64,000 nt of DNA from Acorus gramineus (lineage: Eukaryota; Streptophyta; Magnoliopsida; Acorales; Acoraceae). Location of the stretch: assembly GCA_030737835.1 (NCBI GenBank), contig JAUJYN010000025.1, forward strand, positions 1,860,001 through 1,924,000, written 5' to 3'. Below, in pieces: positions 1 to 10,475 of this stretch. Every line of letters begins with the position of its first letter. Position 1 is the first letter of the stretch. A program made the position numbers and the translations under genes. The notes beneath the pieces are model-generated. The model ran no database searches and was not told the DNA's origin. It saw nothing but the letters and a program-made list of their open reading frames with translations.

Positions 1-891
1 AGGAGGTGCCTACTAATGGGAGCCCTCTGTCAGGAAGGCCCTGTCTAACGCTGGGGGTAGCCTCTACCGAATCCAACGCAGGGAACAGAACAGCCTATCC
101 ATACGCATATGATCCACTCGGATCCGCCGACTACATATCATCACAACTCAAATGTCATGAATTCCTCTGAATTCAACCAGGTGCATCATCAAGATGCGGG
201 AACATGTACAAAAATCAGCAAGGCTGGAATATCATTGGGGGAAAGAAACTCGGAAGGGCGGCGTGAGTTCCCGTTATAGGATACCCCGACAACCAAACAA
301 GGAACACGGAGTACCCTAACACGGGTCTCACCGCTGTCCTTGCAAGGCCCCTCCCCTATAATATCTACCAACTATGCTAATAATTATACCAATCATACAA
401 TCATTACATATAATATTATTGGGACTAGAACCTTGGGAGGGCAGCCCGAGGTCCCGATACAGGACATCCCGACAACCAAACAAGGAACACGGAGTACCCT
501 AACACGGGTCTCAGCGTTGACCTCGCAAGGCTCCTCCCTATAATATTATCCTAAGGCATGCGATCTAACAGATACCAGCATTTAATTTAATAAATAAACT
601 AGTAGGACGCATGCATAGGCCGGGGTTTCCTAGCATGAAAACCAGGGGACATGCTGCATGGCTCATACGCATATCCTAAGGGTGCAAGTCCCTAACATAC
701 AAGGACTAGGGTAGCATGCATTCTACGCATAATTCACACAAGCATGGATTACATATTATTGCAGGTTAATATTTATCCATGGCGCCCCAGGAGAGGTCGG
801 TATACGCCCCAAGTGCGTACAACGCCTCTCTACTGGGTTGGATTGTCCCACTCACCAGAATCGGGGTCGTCGCGCGACCGTCCGTCTAGAT

Positions 892-2110
892 CTGCAAGAC
901 AGACATTCAATAAGGTGAGTTAAAATCCATACCTACCACAAGAGACAACCAAAATACACCAAACCCATAACAAAACCCAACACTCGGGCAAACGTGCATA
1001 CGACCCGCACGCACGCTAGCCCGAGCACTCCGACAACCACCCGCACGGCCGGCCACCACCCGCACGGCCACCCGACCGCCCGGACGCGCCGCCGCGCCTC
1101 AGCCCGCGCACCCCGCGCGCCCCCGCGCGCAGCGCCTCGTCTCGCGCGCATCACCGCCGCCTCATCGCTCCCCGCGCGCACCACCACGGCCTCCCCGCGC
1201 CCCGCGCGCACCGCCCGCGCGCACCCCCGCCTGCACTGCGCCCCCGCGCAGCGCCCAAGACTGCCTGCCGCACGCCCGAGTGCCCCGCGCCCCACGCGCA
1301 GCACCCGCGCGCGCCCTGCCCACCTGGCGCCCAGCGCCCCGGGCCCTGACCCAGCACCCAGCACCCGCAGCCCAACACCCCGGCGCTCAGCGCCCAGCAC
1401 CCGGGACCGTCACCCAGCGTCCACGCGCACGCCCGCGCAGCACGCACCCAGCGCGCCTGGCAGCCTGCGCGCGCTGCTGCCCGCGCTGCCTGCCTGCGCG
1501 CGTCGCCGAGTGGCCTGAGCACCGCTCGCCTACCCACCCGAGTACCGTCCGCCTGGTGCCCGAGCACCCCCTGCCAGCTGCCCGAGCATGGCCTGCCCAG
1601 CCGGCCTGCCCTGCTCGCGCAGCCCGCAGCCTGCCAGCTCCGCACGCCTCCCCCTGCACCCCCCGAGCGCACGCCCGCGCGCACACCCGCGCGCACGCGC
1701 TCGCGCGCCCAGCAAACTGGTGCACCTGCTCCTGACTACCCGGCCAGCCCCACCCAGCGCGCCCAGCATGCCTGCGCACAGCACGCCCAGCACTCGCGCC
1801 TGCTGGCCACCATCTCCCCCCGACTGCATGCCCGCGCGCACGCCCGCGCGCATGCTCGCGCGCACGCACGCGCGCGCCTGCCAAACAGCCTTGCCAGCCG
1901 CGCCAGCTGCTGCTGCCCTGCCCGAGACAGCCACCTTCACTGCCCGAGGCCACCTCCCACCCACTCCCGAGCACCTCCACCACCACCCACCGAGCTCCGA
2001 CCACCTCCACCGCCCTCCGACGGCCACCCACAGCCGCCGACCTCCACCCAACCCCAAAATCCACCTCCTAGCATACATCTATGCAAGAAAAGTGAAGAAA
2101 AAGGCCTTAC
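892..2110 (-). other. putative LTR intron (A2)
   Basis: On the minus strand a donor-like G|GTAAG (GTAAG = complement of 2106-2110) is followed by 1219 bp of GC-rich low-complexity DNA and an acceptor-like TTGCAG ending at 892. A second donor-like GTGAGT follows at 850-855. The same arrangement recurs in the other type A, B and C LTRs with very different intron lengths. No transcript is available. Confidence 0.45.
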
Positions 2111-2427
2111 CAAGGGGAGGAAGCGAAGTCCGGACGCTCTCCGCGCGCCGAAACCTTTCCCAAAGGCTCTCTTACGCCCCGATCTACCACGGCCCTCGAA
2201 ATGGCCCGAATCAGAGGACAAAGAGAGGGGGACGGAGTGGCTAGAGTCGTCGGAATCGGGATTTGAAAACACCGGAGTGTAGATCGGGACCCGATCTACA
2301 CTTCCCGTGCTTTAGGTTTTAAGCTTTGAGGGCTCTAAGGGCTTCGAATGGGAGAAAAAGAGAGAGGGGAGAGAGAAAATGAAGTTGGGGAAGATGATGA
2401 ACAGTAACTCGGGATTTTAGATCTCAC

Positions 2428-2436
2428 ATATATATA
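2428..2436 (-). promoter_or_regulatory. TATA-like box in LTR A2
   Basis: On the minus strand the sequence reads TATATATAT, about 265-273 nt inside the LTR start, where a U3 core promoter would lie. LTR J has the same run at the same offset (57697-57705). Function is inferred from position and sequence only. Confidence 0.5.
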
Positions 2437-2700
2437 GCGTGCGACTTAAAAACCCGGATACGCCCCGGAACTGCGAAATTTTTGGAAACGATGCCGGAAT
2501 TCGATGAAATTTTTGTGAGAGGTCTAAAATGGCACCAGGACACCAAATATGCAGTTAGATTTCCAATCGGAGTCCTCTAACTCAGGACGATAGCTAACAG
2601 TCCAAAAATAAGCGGTTCCGATCAAAAACCGGTAAAAACCGAAAAACTGCCAGAACGCTCTAACGGTTACCAGCAGGTTAAAAGTGACACATATATAACA

Positions 2701-2944
2701 GTATGTGTATATATTGGCTCTCACAGGACATTTGATTATGTGTCGAGTCTGTAGTATGTTTTTGGATTACAGACTCAGTCTTTTAGCTTCCGCTATCTGT
2801 GTATATATTATGTCAGCCTTGCTTTCATCTGTGTTGTTGTCATTTTAGTTGTTGTTTAGAGTGATTTATTGATTCCCTGTTTAGACTGCTGATATCATGT
2901 ATACACTTGCCGCGACCCGGGGACGGCCGCCCTGGGGCGTGACA
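2701..2944 (+). repeat. A1 5' LTR, 3'-terminal fragment
   Basis: This matches the last 242 nt of the A1 3' LTR (10783-11024) and ends in the shared GGGGCGTGACA block. The rest of the LTR lies left of the A2 insertion, outside the window. Confidence 0.9.
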
Positions 2945-2949
2945 AAAGT

Positions 2950-2962
2950 TGGTATCAGAGCC
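2950..2962 (+). other. A1 primer-binding site (tRNA-iMet)
   Basis: TGGTATCAGAGCC lies five bases after the LTR end. It is the common plant LTR-retrotransposon PBS complementary to the 3' end of initiator methionine tRNA, where minus-strand DNA synthesis starts. Confidence 0.92.
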
Positions 2963-3064
2963 TGGTCCTGTCAGAGCCAATTGTCTTCTTTTTCGTAGAG
3001 ATGAGTCCTAGGATTTCTATATGAGTATTCTGATCCTAGTGTCTGGTTTTCTTAGGTTGCTGAT

Positions 3065-4290
3065 ATGCCTCCTCGTAGAGGACGGCGCGGACGAGGTCCC
3101 TCTCGACCTTTGGAGGTTTCCGGACCTGCCAGAGGCGAGGATGCTATTGGAGAGTCCTCAGCCGTGAGGCCAGGATCGGCAGAGGAGCCTCCTGCTTGGG
3201 AGCGCGCGTTTGCGCGGTTAGCAGATTTGGTGGAGACGCAGACCAGGGCATTGGAGGCCCAGACGAGGATGTTGGCAGAGCAGGCACGGGATATTCAGGA
3301 GCTGCGGGCGGCCCGCGAGGCAGTTCCGCAGGTTCCTCTGGTGGCAGATCCACCTGTGGTACCCGATGTACCCCCAGTCCCTGTGGTTGTTCCGGCGGTC
3401 AGAGTTCAGGATCCCCAAGAGAGGGAGGTGGGGCTAGAGGCTGCAGCGCGAGTGCAGCAGAGTGGCCTCGCAGCCTTTCTGAAGCTCCACCCTCCCGAGT
3501 TCCACGGTCAGACGGCGGATCCCCTTGCCCCAGAGCGATGGTTGATGGAGGTGGATGCGATCTTCTCGACCATGCTTTGCACCGACCGCCAGCGAGTCTC
3601 CCTGGCCACTTTTATGCTGAAGGGTAGCGCCGTCGACTGGTGGGCTACTAGATCAGTGGACATCCCGGAGGGAGTGGAGCAGCTTTTATGGGTGGAGTTC
3701 CGGAGGTATTTCTTGGAGGAGTACTTCCCGTTCTCGACGCGGCAGATCGTGATGCGGGAGTTTGAGCAGCTGACGCAGGGCTCTATGTCCGTCGCTGACT
3801 ACTCCACGCGCTTCACGAGGCTATCCAGATTTGCTCCAGCCTTGGTGATGGACGAGGAGACGAGGTGCCGTCGATTCGAGCTTGGCCTCAGCAGCGCCAT
3901 TCGGGTGCATGTTACCTCCCAGGCATTCACGAGGTACTCCGACTTGGTGTCTCGAGCGAAGACAGTCGAGCGAGACCTCGGGATCCTCGTGACGGTTCCG
4001 ACCCCTTCGGCAGATCAGAGGCCACCCAGGAGCCAGGACCAGGGACAGCGCAGGAAGAAGAGGGCCCGCTTTGATCGGTCAGCGGCTGCCCCTCCTCCAG
4101 CAGATGTGGTGCCAGCGCGAGGTCCAGCACCCATCGCAGCAGTGCCGGTCCAGGCGAGGCGACCAGAGTTGCGGCGCTGTTATCACTGTCAGCGCATCGG
4201 GCATATCTTGTATAATTGCCCTGATGCTGGCCGACCCAGAGTGATGCCTCCACAGCAGCAGTTGCAGCAGCAGCCGTTTCAGCAGCAGCG
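3065..4290 (+). CDS. gag: A1 Gag (capsid and nucleocapsid)
   Basis: Gag forms the cytoplasmic virus-like particle and packages element RNA. The N-terminus is Arg/Gly-rich (MPPRRGRRGRG). A heptad-like Leu/Glu/Gln-rich stretch follows (about residues 55-85), then the retrotransposon Gag core with PERWLMEVDAIF and DWWATRS (about residues 155-195). A CCHC zinc knuckle, C-YH-C-QRIG-H-ILYN-C, lies near 4180-4221. The tail is Gln-rich. The same ATG stays open to 4591, but the residues after about 4290 are out of frame after a one-base deletion and should not be read as protein. Confidence 0.88.
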
Positions 4291-4983
4291 CAGCAGCCTC
4301 AGCGCCAGCCGCAGCAGCCTCAGCGTCAGCAGCAGCCACGGGGTGGCCATGTTGACCAGAGGAGGCAGCCAGCGCAGCCGGCGAGGCGTGCCCCTGCTCC
4401 TCAGCCGCAGTTCGTGCAGGGCCGAGTGGCAGCGCTTTCGGCAGAGGAGGCTCAGGCATCAGGCAGCGTGGTCAGAGGTATTGTTCAGATCTCCCAGCTC
4501 CCTGCATATGTATTGTTTGATTCCGGAGCCACACACTCGTTCGTGTCTCCCGCTTTTGCGAGACGGACGGGCGTGGCGTCCGCTCCTTTAGATGCTATCT
4601 TGGAGATATCATTGCCCGTGGGAGACCGTATTCTCCTCAGTTCAGTGTACCGAGGGTGTACGGTAGAGGTTGCGGAGCATGAGTTTCCAGTGGAGTTGGT
4701 GGAGCTCGCGATGACGGACTTTGATGCCATCCTGGGAATGGATTGGCTTGCAGCTAGTCACGCCAGCATCGACTGTTTTGCCAAGTCGGTGTCTTTCCAC
4801 CTTCCGGGTCGGAGGTCCTTCCAGTTCGTGGGCGATCGTGACGTAGCCCCTTTGGGGTTCGTGTCGTCCATGCAGGCGTGGAGACTCCTTCAGGGAGGAT
4901 GCGAGGGCTTTCTAGCGTACATTGCTCAGGAGGATGCACCGCTGCAGGCAGATATCAGTCAGACTCCGGTCGTGGCAGAGTAT
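4290..4983 (+). CDS. A1 protease and Gag-PR linker
   Basis: This segment continues gag in the +1-shifted frame. A Gln/Pro/Arg-rich linker leads to a retropepsin-like aspartic protease with the active-site motif [10 protein letters not shown] (about 4516-4545) and the ILGMDWL motif near 4729-4749. The protease cleaves the Gag-Pol polyprotein inside the particle. The frame ends after a lost base near 4983, where I reads tatcccgagg and A1 reads tatccgagg. Confidence 0.85.
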
Positions 4984-6175
4984 CCGAGGTTTTTCCCGAT
5001 GATCTTCCGGGATTACCGCCGGATCGCGCGATCGAGTTTGAGATCAATCTGATTCCGGGGACCGAGCCGATTTCGAGAGCTCCGTACCGGATGGCCCCTG
5101 CAGAGCTGAGGGTGCTCAAGGAGCAGTTGGAGGAGTTGCTGGAGAAGGGCTTCGCACGTCCGAGTGTTTCTCCGTGGGGAGCCCCTGTCCTGTTCGTCCG
5201 GAAGAAGGACGGTTCGCTGCGGCTGTGTATTGATTACAGGCAGCTGAATAAACGGACAGTGAAGAACAAGTACCCGTTGCCGCGGATCGACGATCTGTTT
5301 GACCAGCTCCAGGGAGCGCGTGTCTTTTCCAAGATCGATCTCCGCTCGGGGTACTATCAGCTGAAGATCCGGGAGTCAGACATTCCGAAGACGGCCTTTC
5401 GCACCCGGTATGGGCACTACGAGTTCAGAGTACTGCCATTCGGGTTGACGAACGCGCCGGCGGCCTTCATGGATCTGATGAACCGGGTATTTCGGCCCTT
5501 CCTCGACTCCTTTGTGGTAGTATTCATCGATGACATATTGGTGTACTCGAGGAGTCTTGAGGAGCACGCTCACCATCTCTGCACTGTCTTGGAGACTTTG
5601 GCCAGACATCAGTTGTTCGCCAAGTTCAGCAAGTGCGAGTTCTGGTTGGAGCGTATGGCCTTTCTGGGCCATGTGATTTCCGGTGAGGGCATATCTGTGG
5701 ACCCGGAGAAGACGCTCGCCGTGTCGAATTGGCGTCGACCGTCGAACCCCACAGAGATTCGGAGCTTCTTGGGCTTGGCGGGTTATTACAGGAGGTTTGT
5801 CGAGGGTTTCTCGAAGATAGCCGTTCCTCTTACCCGCCTCACTCGGAAGGATGTTCGGTTCGAGTGGTCCCCTGCTTGCGAGGAGAGCTTCCAGGAGCTG
5901 AAGCGAAGGCTCACCTCAGCGCCAGTTCTTACCCTTCCGTCTGGGAGTGGTGGGTTCACAGTTTACACAGATGCATCGCAGTTGGGTGTGGGTTGCGTCC
6001 TGATGCAGCACGGTAAGGTTGTGGCTTACGCGTCTCGTCAGTTGAAGCCCCATGAGCAGAATTACCCCACCCACGACCTGGAGTTGGCAGCGATCATCTT
6101 TGCGCTGAAGATGTGGAGGCATTACCTCTATGGAGAGGAGTTCGAGCTCTTTACCGATCATAAGAGCTTGACATA
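4984..6175 (+). CDS. A1 reverse transcriptase and RNase H (N-terminal part)
   Basis: This Ty3-type RT shows the primer-entry block ([10 protein letters not shown]), [29 protein letters not shown] with the first catalytic Asp, [12 protein letters not shown], and the catalytic FIDDILVYS at about 5524-5550. The connection domain ([22 protein letters not shown]) is followed by RNase H with TDAS (about 5967), DLELAA and FTDHKS. RT and RNase H convert element RNA to cDNA. The frame is lost near 6175 by one missing T, which the next segment restores. RNase H belongs to both segments. Confidence 0.88.
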
Positions 6176-7858
6176 TTGCAGTCCCAGCCGGAGCTCAACA
6201 TGCGTCAGAGACGTTGGGTTGAGTTCCTGACGGACTACGATTGTGACATCGCTTACCATCCGGGTAAGGCGAATGTCGTGGCAGATGCGCTCAGTAGGCA
6301 GCCCTTGGGCATGGCCGCCCATATGGCTGTCCGTCGTTGGAGGCTTCTGGAGGAGGCCGCTTGCTGGATCAGTGTTCGAGAGACTCCTGCTGGTGGCTTT
6401 TTGGCCAGGCTAGTGGTGCAGCCAGTCCTTCTCGACGATATCCGCACGGCTCAGGCTCAGGATCCGCATTTTATAGTCCTCTCTGAAGGCGTCGCCCGGG
6501 GCGAGCGTCCGGACTACCAGATTCGCGCGGACGGGATCCTGCGATTCAGAGGCCGAGTGTGCATTCCCGACGACGCAGAGCTGAAGCGGAAGATTCTGGA
6601 CGAGGCCCATCGTTCGAGGTACACAGTGCATCCTGGTGGCACGAAGATGTACAGGGGCCTTCGTCGCGGCTACTGGTGGCGCGGGATGAAGACGGATATT
6701 GCCCGTTTCGTTGCCCGATGCCTAGTATGCCAGCAGGTGAAGTCGGAGCATCAGCGCCCTGCGGGGAAGCTGCAGTCCATTGAGATCCCTCAGTGGAAGT
6801 GGGAGCAGATCACCATGGACTTCGTCTCGGGTTTGCCGAGGTCACGTTCGGGTCGCGATGCCATCTGGGTGATCGTCGACCGGCTGACGAAGTCTGCTCA
6901 TTTCCTCCCCATCCGACTCACCGATTCTCTGGACACCCTGGCGCAGTTATTTGTCTCCGAGATTGTCCGTCTCCATGGCACTCCAGTCAGCATCATTTCC
7001 GATCGAGACGCGCGTTTTACTTCGAGGTTCTGGCGTAGCCTCCAGCACGCCCTTGGTACGAACCTCCATTTCAGTACAGCGTTTCATCCGCAGACGGACG
7101 GCCAGTCGGAGAGGACGATCCAGACTCTTGAGGATATGCTGCGGGCCTGTGTTCTCGATTTTGGGGGCAGTTGGGAGAGGCACCTTCCGTTGGTGGAGTT
7201 TGCCTACAACAACAGCTACCACTCGAGCATCCGGATGGCTCCTTACGAGGCACTCTATGGCCGCAGCTGCAGGTCCCCCCTGTGTTGGGACGAGGTCGGA
7301 GAGCGCCAGATTGAGGGACCAGAGATCGTTCACCAGACCTCAGAGATGGTGAAGACGATTCGCGAGCGTATCCGAGTCGCTCAGAGTCGTCAGAAGTGCT
7401 ACGCCGACCGTCGTCGCCGTGAGCTCACCTTCGAGGTTGGTGACCATGTGTTCTTGAAGGTGTCCCCGATGAAGGGCATCTTCTGTTTTGGTGTGCGGGG
7501 CAAGCTGAGTCCGCGTTTCATTGGGCCGTTCCTCATCCTCGAGCGAGTTGAGGAGGTGGCCTATCGCATAGCTCTGCCCCCACAGTTGGCTCAGGCTCAT
7601 GACGTCTTCCATGTCTCGCAGCTGAGGCGATATGTCCACGATCCTGCTCACGTCATCCCGTTCGAGCCGCTCGTCTTCGAGCCGGACTTGTCTTTCGTTG
7701 AGCAGCCGATTGAGATCCTGGACCGCCGCGAGAAGAGGCTCCGCACCAAGACCGTCCAGCTGGTCAAGGTGCGATGGCAGCACCGTTCCGGTGCCGAGGC
7801 CACTTGGGAGCTCGAGGACGCCATGCGTGACGCGTATCCGCATCTTTTCCCTTCTTAG
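6176..7858 (+). CDS. A1 integrase with chromodomain-like C-terminus
   Basis: The segment opens with the RNase H end (LSRQPLG), followed by the HHCC zinc domain ([12 protein letters not shown] ... CLVCQQ). The DDE core has [16 protein letters not shown] and [11 protein letters not shown] supplying the D, D and E residues. A GPF-type module ([12 protein letters not shown]) comes next, then [12 protein letters not shown]. The C-terminus ([22 protein letters not shown]) resembles the chromodomain of plant chromoviruses, which directs integration towards heterochromatin. The gene ends at TAG 7856-7858, about 35 bp before the polypurine tract. Confidence 0.9.
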   Translation: MQSQPELNMRQRRWVEFLTDYDCDIAYHPGKANVVADALSRQPLGMAAHMAVRRWRLLEEAACWISVRETPAGGFLARLVVQPVLLDDIRTAQAQDPHFIVLSEGVARGERPDYQIRADGILRFRGRVCIPDDAELKRKILDEAHRSRYTVHPGGTKMYRGLRRGYWWRGMKTDIARFVARCLVCQQVKSEHQRPAGKLQSIEIPQWKWEQITMDFVSGLPRSRSGRDAIWVIVDRLTKSAHFLPIRLTDSLDTLAQLFVSEIVRLHGTPVSIISDRDARFTSRFWRSLQHALGTNLHFSTAFHPQTDGQSERTIQTLEDMLRACVLDFGGSWERHLPLVEFAYNNSYHSSIRMAPYEALYGRSCRSPLCWDEVGERQIEGPEIVHQTSEMVKTIRERIRVAQSRQKCYADRRRRELTFEVGDHVFLKVSPMKGIFCFGVRGKLSPRFIGPFLILERVEEVAYRIALPPQLAQAHDVFHVSQLRRYVHDPAHVIPFEPLVFEPDLSFVEQPIEILDRREKRLRTKTVQLVKVRWQHRSGAEATWELEDAMRDAYPHLFPS

Positions 7859-7893
7859 ATGTTCTTGTATTTATTTTGAGGACAAAATTTCCT

Positions 7894-7906
7894 AAGGGGG
7901 GGAGAA
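7894..7906 (+). other. A1 polypurine tract
   Basis: AAGGGGGGGAGAA lies immediately before the TG of the 3' LTR. This is the standard RNase H-resistant primer for plus-strand DNA. The same tract precedes the 3' LTRs of C, D and I. Confidence 0.9.
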
Positions 7907-8154
7907 TGTTATATATGTGTCACTTTTTGCCTGCTGGTAACCATTGGAGCATTTTGGCAGTTTTTGAGTTTTTTCGTTTTTCGATCGGAACCGCTAAAAT
8001 TTTGGACTGTTAGCTATCGTCCTGTGTTTGAGGACTCCGATTGAAAATCTAACTGCATATTATGTGTCCTGGTGCCATTCTAAGCCACTCACGAAAATTT
8101 CATCGAATTCCGGTAACGTTTCAGAATTTCACAGTTCCACAGCGTATCCGGGTT

Positions 8155-8322
8155 TTGACCGAGCGAGAAGTCATTGGGAGAGTTGACTCGGTCAAAGTGG
8201 GCCCATGACTTGGTCAACCCTTTTTGTTTTTTGTGTGGTTGGGTTGACCCAAGTCAAATCCCACTTAAAACCCACTTAAACCCTAATTAAGCTTGGTTAA
8301 CCCTAATCTAAGTGGGTTGACT
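8155..8322 (+). promoter_or_regulatory. W-box cluster in A1 U3
   Basis: Seven TTGACC/TTGACT hexamers on either strand (8155, 8183, 8190, 8212, 8244, 8252, 8317) lie within 168 bp, just upstream of and touching a TATTTAA box. WRKY transcription factors bind TTGAC(C/T). Binding here is inferred. Sub-type A2/J LTRs lack this segment. Confidence 0.5.
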
Positions 8323-8328
8323 ATTTAA
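8322..8328 (+). promoter_or_regulatory. candidate TATA box of A1 LTR
   Basis: TATTTAA lies about 415 nt into the LTR, downstream of the W-box cluster and upstream of CT-rich leader sequence, as expected for the U3/R boundary. Confidence 0.4.
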
Positions 8329-8654
8329 GTGAGAGCTAAATTTTTGCCCCCACTATTCATCTTCTTCCCCAACTCATTTTCTCTCTCCCCCTATCTCCTT
8401 TTCTTGATTTTGAGCCACCTAGGGTGCTTGAAACTCAAAACTCAAAACATAGAAAGGTTAGATCCGGTCCCGATCTATCCCCCGGTGTTCTCGGATTCGA
8501 GTTCCGACAAGTTTGGCCCCCTCTAACCCCTCTATTCTCCCCTGTTTTCAGCCCCTTTTGAGGTAGGAAGAGGTCTTGGTGGTGGAGATCCTTGGGGAGG
8601 CGTTTCGGTGCACGAAGAGCCTCCGGTTCCCTTCCTTTCCTCTCCTTTCCTTGG

Positions 8655-9495
8655 GTAAGGGTTCTTTTCCTTCTTTTCATGTTTAGATGCATGTTAGGAG
8701 GGTGTGGTTGAGTGTGGAGGGCGGCTAGTGGCTGTCGGTGGTGGTTGGGGGCGGCCGGAGGCCATTGGTGGCCGGTGGGTGGTGGTGGTGGTGCTCGGGC
8801 AGGGTGGTTGACTGTCCCGGGCAGCAGGCAGCACAGGCAGCAGGCAGCGCAGCAGGCGTGCAGTGGCAGGACGCGTGCGCGCGAACGTGCGCGAGGGCGT
8901 GCGCTTGGGTGGCGCAGGTGCGGGTGTGCTGGGCGCAGGGTGTGCTGGGCGCTGGGTGTGCTGGGCGAGGGTGCTGGGTGCTTGGGCGCTGGGCACCATG
9001 CGGAGCGTGCGCGCGGAGCGCTGCGCAGAGGCGCAGGCGCGGGGTGTGCGCGTGCGGCGGGAGAGCAGTCGGTGCGAGGGGCGGTGCGCGTGCGGGGCTG
9101 CGCTGGGGCGCAGTGCGCGCGGGTGCACCCGGGGCTGGTCGAGTGGGTGATGCGCGTGGTGGTGCGCGCGGAGTGCACGCGGGGCGAGGCGTGTGGTGTG
9201 CGCGCGGCTGCTGCGCTGGGGCGCAGTGAGCGCGCGGTGCACCCGGGGAGCTCGGCGGCGTGTCCTGGCGTGCGGGCAGGGGCTCGCAGGGCGCCTGGGT
9301 GCGCGGGCTGGGGCGGGCGGTGCATCCGGGGGCGGGTGGCCGTGCGGGTGGTTGCGGGGGTGCGGGAGTGAGTCGGGGTGCTCGGGCTAGCGTGCGTACG
9401 GGCCGTATGTACGTTTGCCCGAGTGTTGGGTATTTTTAGAGTATTTTGTGGTATTTGTGGATTTTAACTCACCAAGTTGATACCCTGTCTTGCAG
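8655..9495 (+). other. putative LTR intron (A1)
   Basis: Donor-like CCTTGG|GTAAGG and acceptor-like CTTGCAG|ATCTTG flank 841 bp of G-rich low-complexity sequence. A conserved 36-nt block (9496-9531) follows and ends at a second donor-like GTGAGT (9532-9537). LTR E has the flanks joined directly at 23306/23307. Confidence 0.5.
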
Positions 9496-10274
9496 ATCTT
9501 GACGGACGGTCGCGCGACGACCCGATTACCGGTGAGTGGGACAATCCAACCCAGTTGGGAGGCGCTATATGCACTTGGGCGTATACCGTCCTCCCCTGGG
9601 GCACCATAGATTAATATTAACCTGTTTAATATGTAATCCATGCAAGCATGATTGATATGTAGTATGCATGCTACCCTAGACTGAGTATGTTAGGGACTTG
9701 CACCCTTAGGTTGTGTAAGAGCCATGCATCTTGTCACCTTGTTATCATGCTAGGAAAGCCTCGGCCTTTGTATGCTCCTATTAGTTTAATTTGTTAAATT
9801 AAATGCAACGTGTAATATTATTGCATGCCTTAGGGAATATTAAGGGGCCTTGCGAGGTCAACATTGAGACCCGGGCTAGGGTGCTCCGTGTTCCTTGTTT
9901 GGTTGTCGGGATGTCCTATATCGGGACCTCATGGTGCCCTCCCAAGGTTTCTTTTCCCGTCTATCTAATGCATGTTCCCCGCATCTTGGTTATGCGCCCT
10001 GGAGGAATTCTGATGAATTCAAGACACTAGAGTTGTAGAGATGTGTTGTCAGCGGATCCGAGTGGATCATATGCGTGTGGGTAGGCTGTTTCTCTTCCCT
10101 TCGTTGGATCCGTGTAGGGACTCCTCAGCGTTAGACAGGCTATCCTGACAGAGGGCTCCCATCAGTAGGCACCTCCTGATCTTGGACTCGGACTGTGCTG
10201 AATGTGGGAGTAGACCAGGCAAGCTACGGTGTGGAGGAGAGGCTATCGGTGGACCAAGGATGATTAACAGCCTA

Positions 10275-10475
10275 GTCAGTCCCAATATCCTATGTCACCT
10301 GTTGAGGGGTGAGGGTGAGGGTGTATGGATGTGTATGGATGTGTTTGGATGATTATCAGTCCCAATATCCTATGTCACCTATTGAGGGTGAGGGTGAGGG
10401 TGTATGGATGTGTATGGATGATTATAAGTCCCAATATCCTATGTCACCTATTGAGGGGTGAGGGTGAGGGTATGG
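10275..10475 (+). repeat. short tandem units in A1 3' LTR
   Basis: Three imperfect copies of about 70-82 bp each carry tcccaatatcctatgtcacc followed by gagggtgagggtg. Other type-A LTRs have two or three copies, so this is a length-variable block. Confidence 0.8.

Larger units (their letters stand above)
1..2700 (-). mobile_element. LTR A2: type-A LTR, minus strand, cut by window start
   Basis: Read on the minus strand, the LTR starts with TG at 2700 (TGTTATATATGTG) and runs leftward out of the window. It is the reverse complement of most of the A1 3' LTR (7907-10180). It contains a TATA-like run at 2428-2436, a putative intron (892-2110), a GC-rich low-complexity core (about 1000-1900) and the conserved LTR blocks near 20-60. 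It abuts the middle of a plus-strand LTR at 2701, so it inserted into the 5' LTR of A1. The expected 5-bp duplication (gtatg, 2701-2705) has its partner outside the window. Whether it is a solo LTR or the 5' LTR of a full minus-strand element cannot be seen. The overlapping long ORFs here are GC-bias artefacts. Confidence 0.9.
3065..7858 (+). pseudogene. A1 gag-pol polyprotein gene, three frameshifts
   Basis: One long coding region encodes Gag, protease, RT, RNase H, integrase and a chromodomain-like tail. It is split over frames by three apparent single-base deletions, near 4285-4295 (in the CAG-rich Gag/PR linker), near 4983 and near 6175. Each was located by comparison with copies I and J. 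No other stop interrupts the reading, and the final TAG is at 7856-7858. The start at 3065 is chosen because MPPRRGRRGR also opens the gag of I and J. The copy is predicted to be non-functional as it stands, but only slightly decayed. Confidence 0.88.

Noticed and set aside
933-2272. Long overlapping ORFs on both strands (Arg/Ala/Gly- or Pro/Ser-rich), also at 8435-9371, 31831-32664, 46813-47438 and 57866-59079
   Set aside because: They lie in the GC-rich low-complexity core of LTRs, are open in several frames at once, and are not conserved as proteins between LTR copies.
4079-4459. Ala-rich antisense ORFs over gag and pol (also 7340-7843, 49786-50193, 51576-52169)
   Set aside because: Shadows of the coding strand of gag-pol. 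They appear in every copy because the sense protein is conserved.
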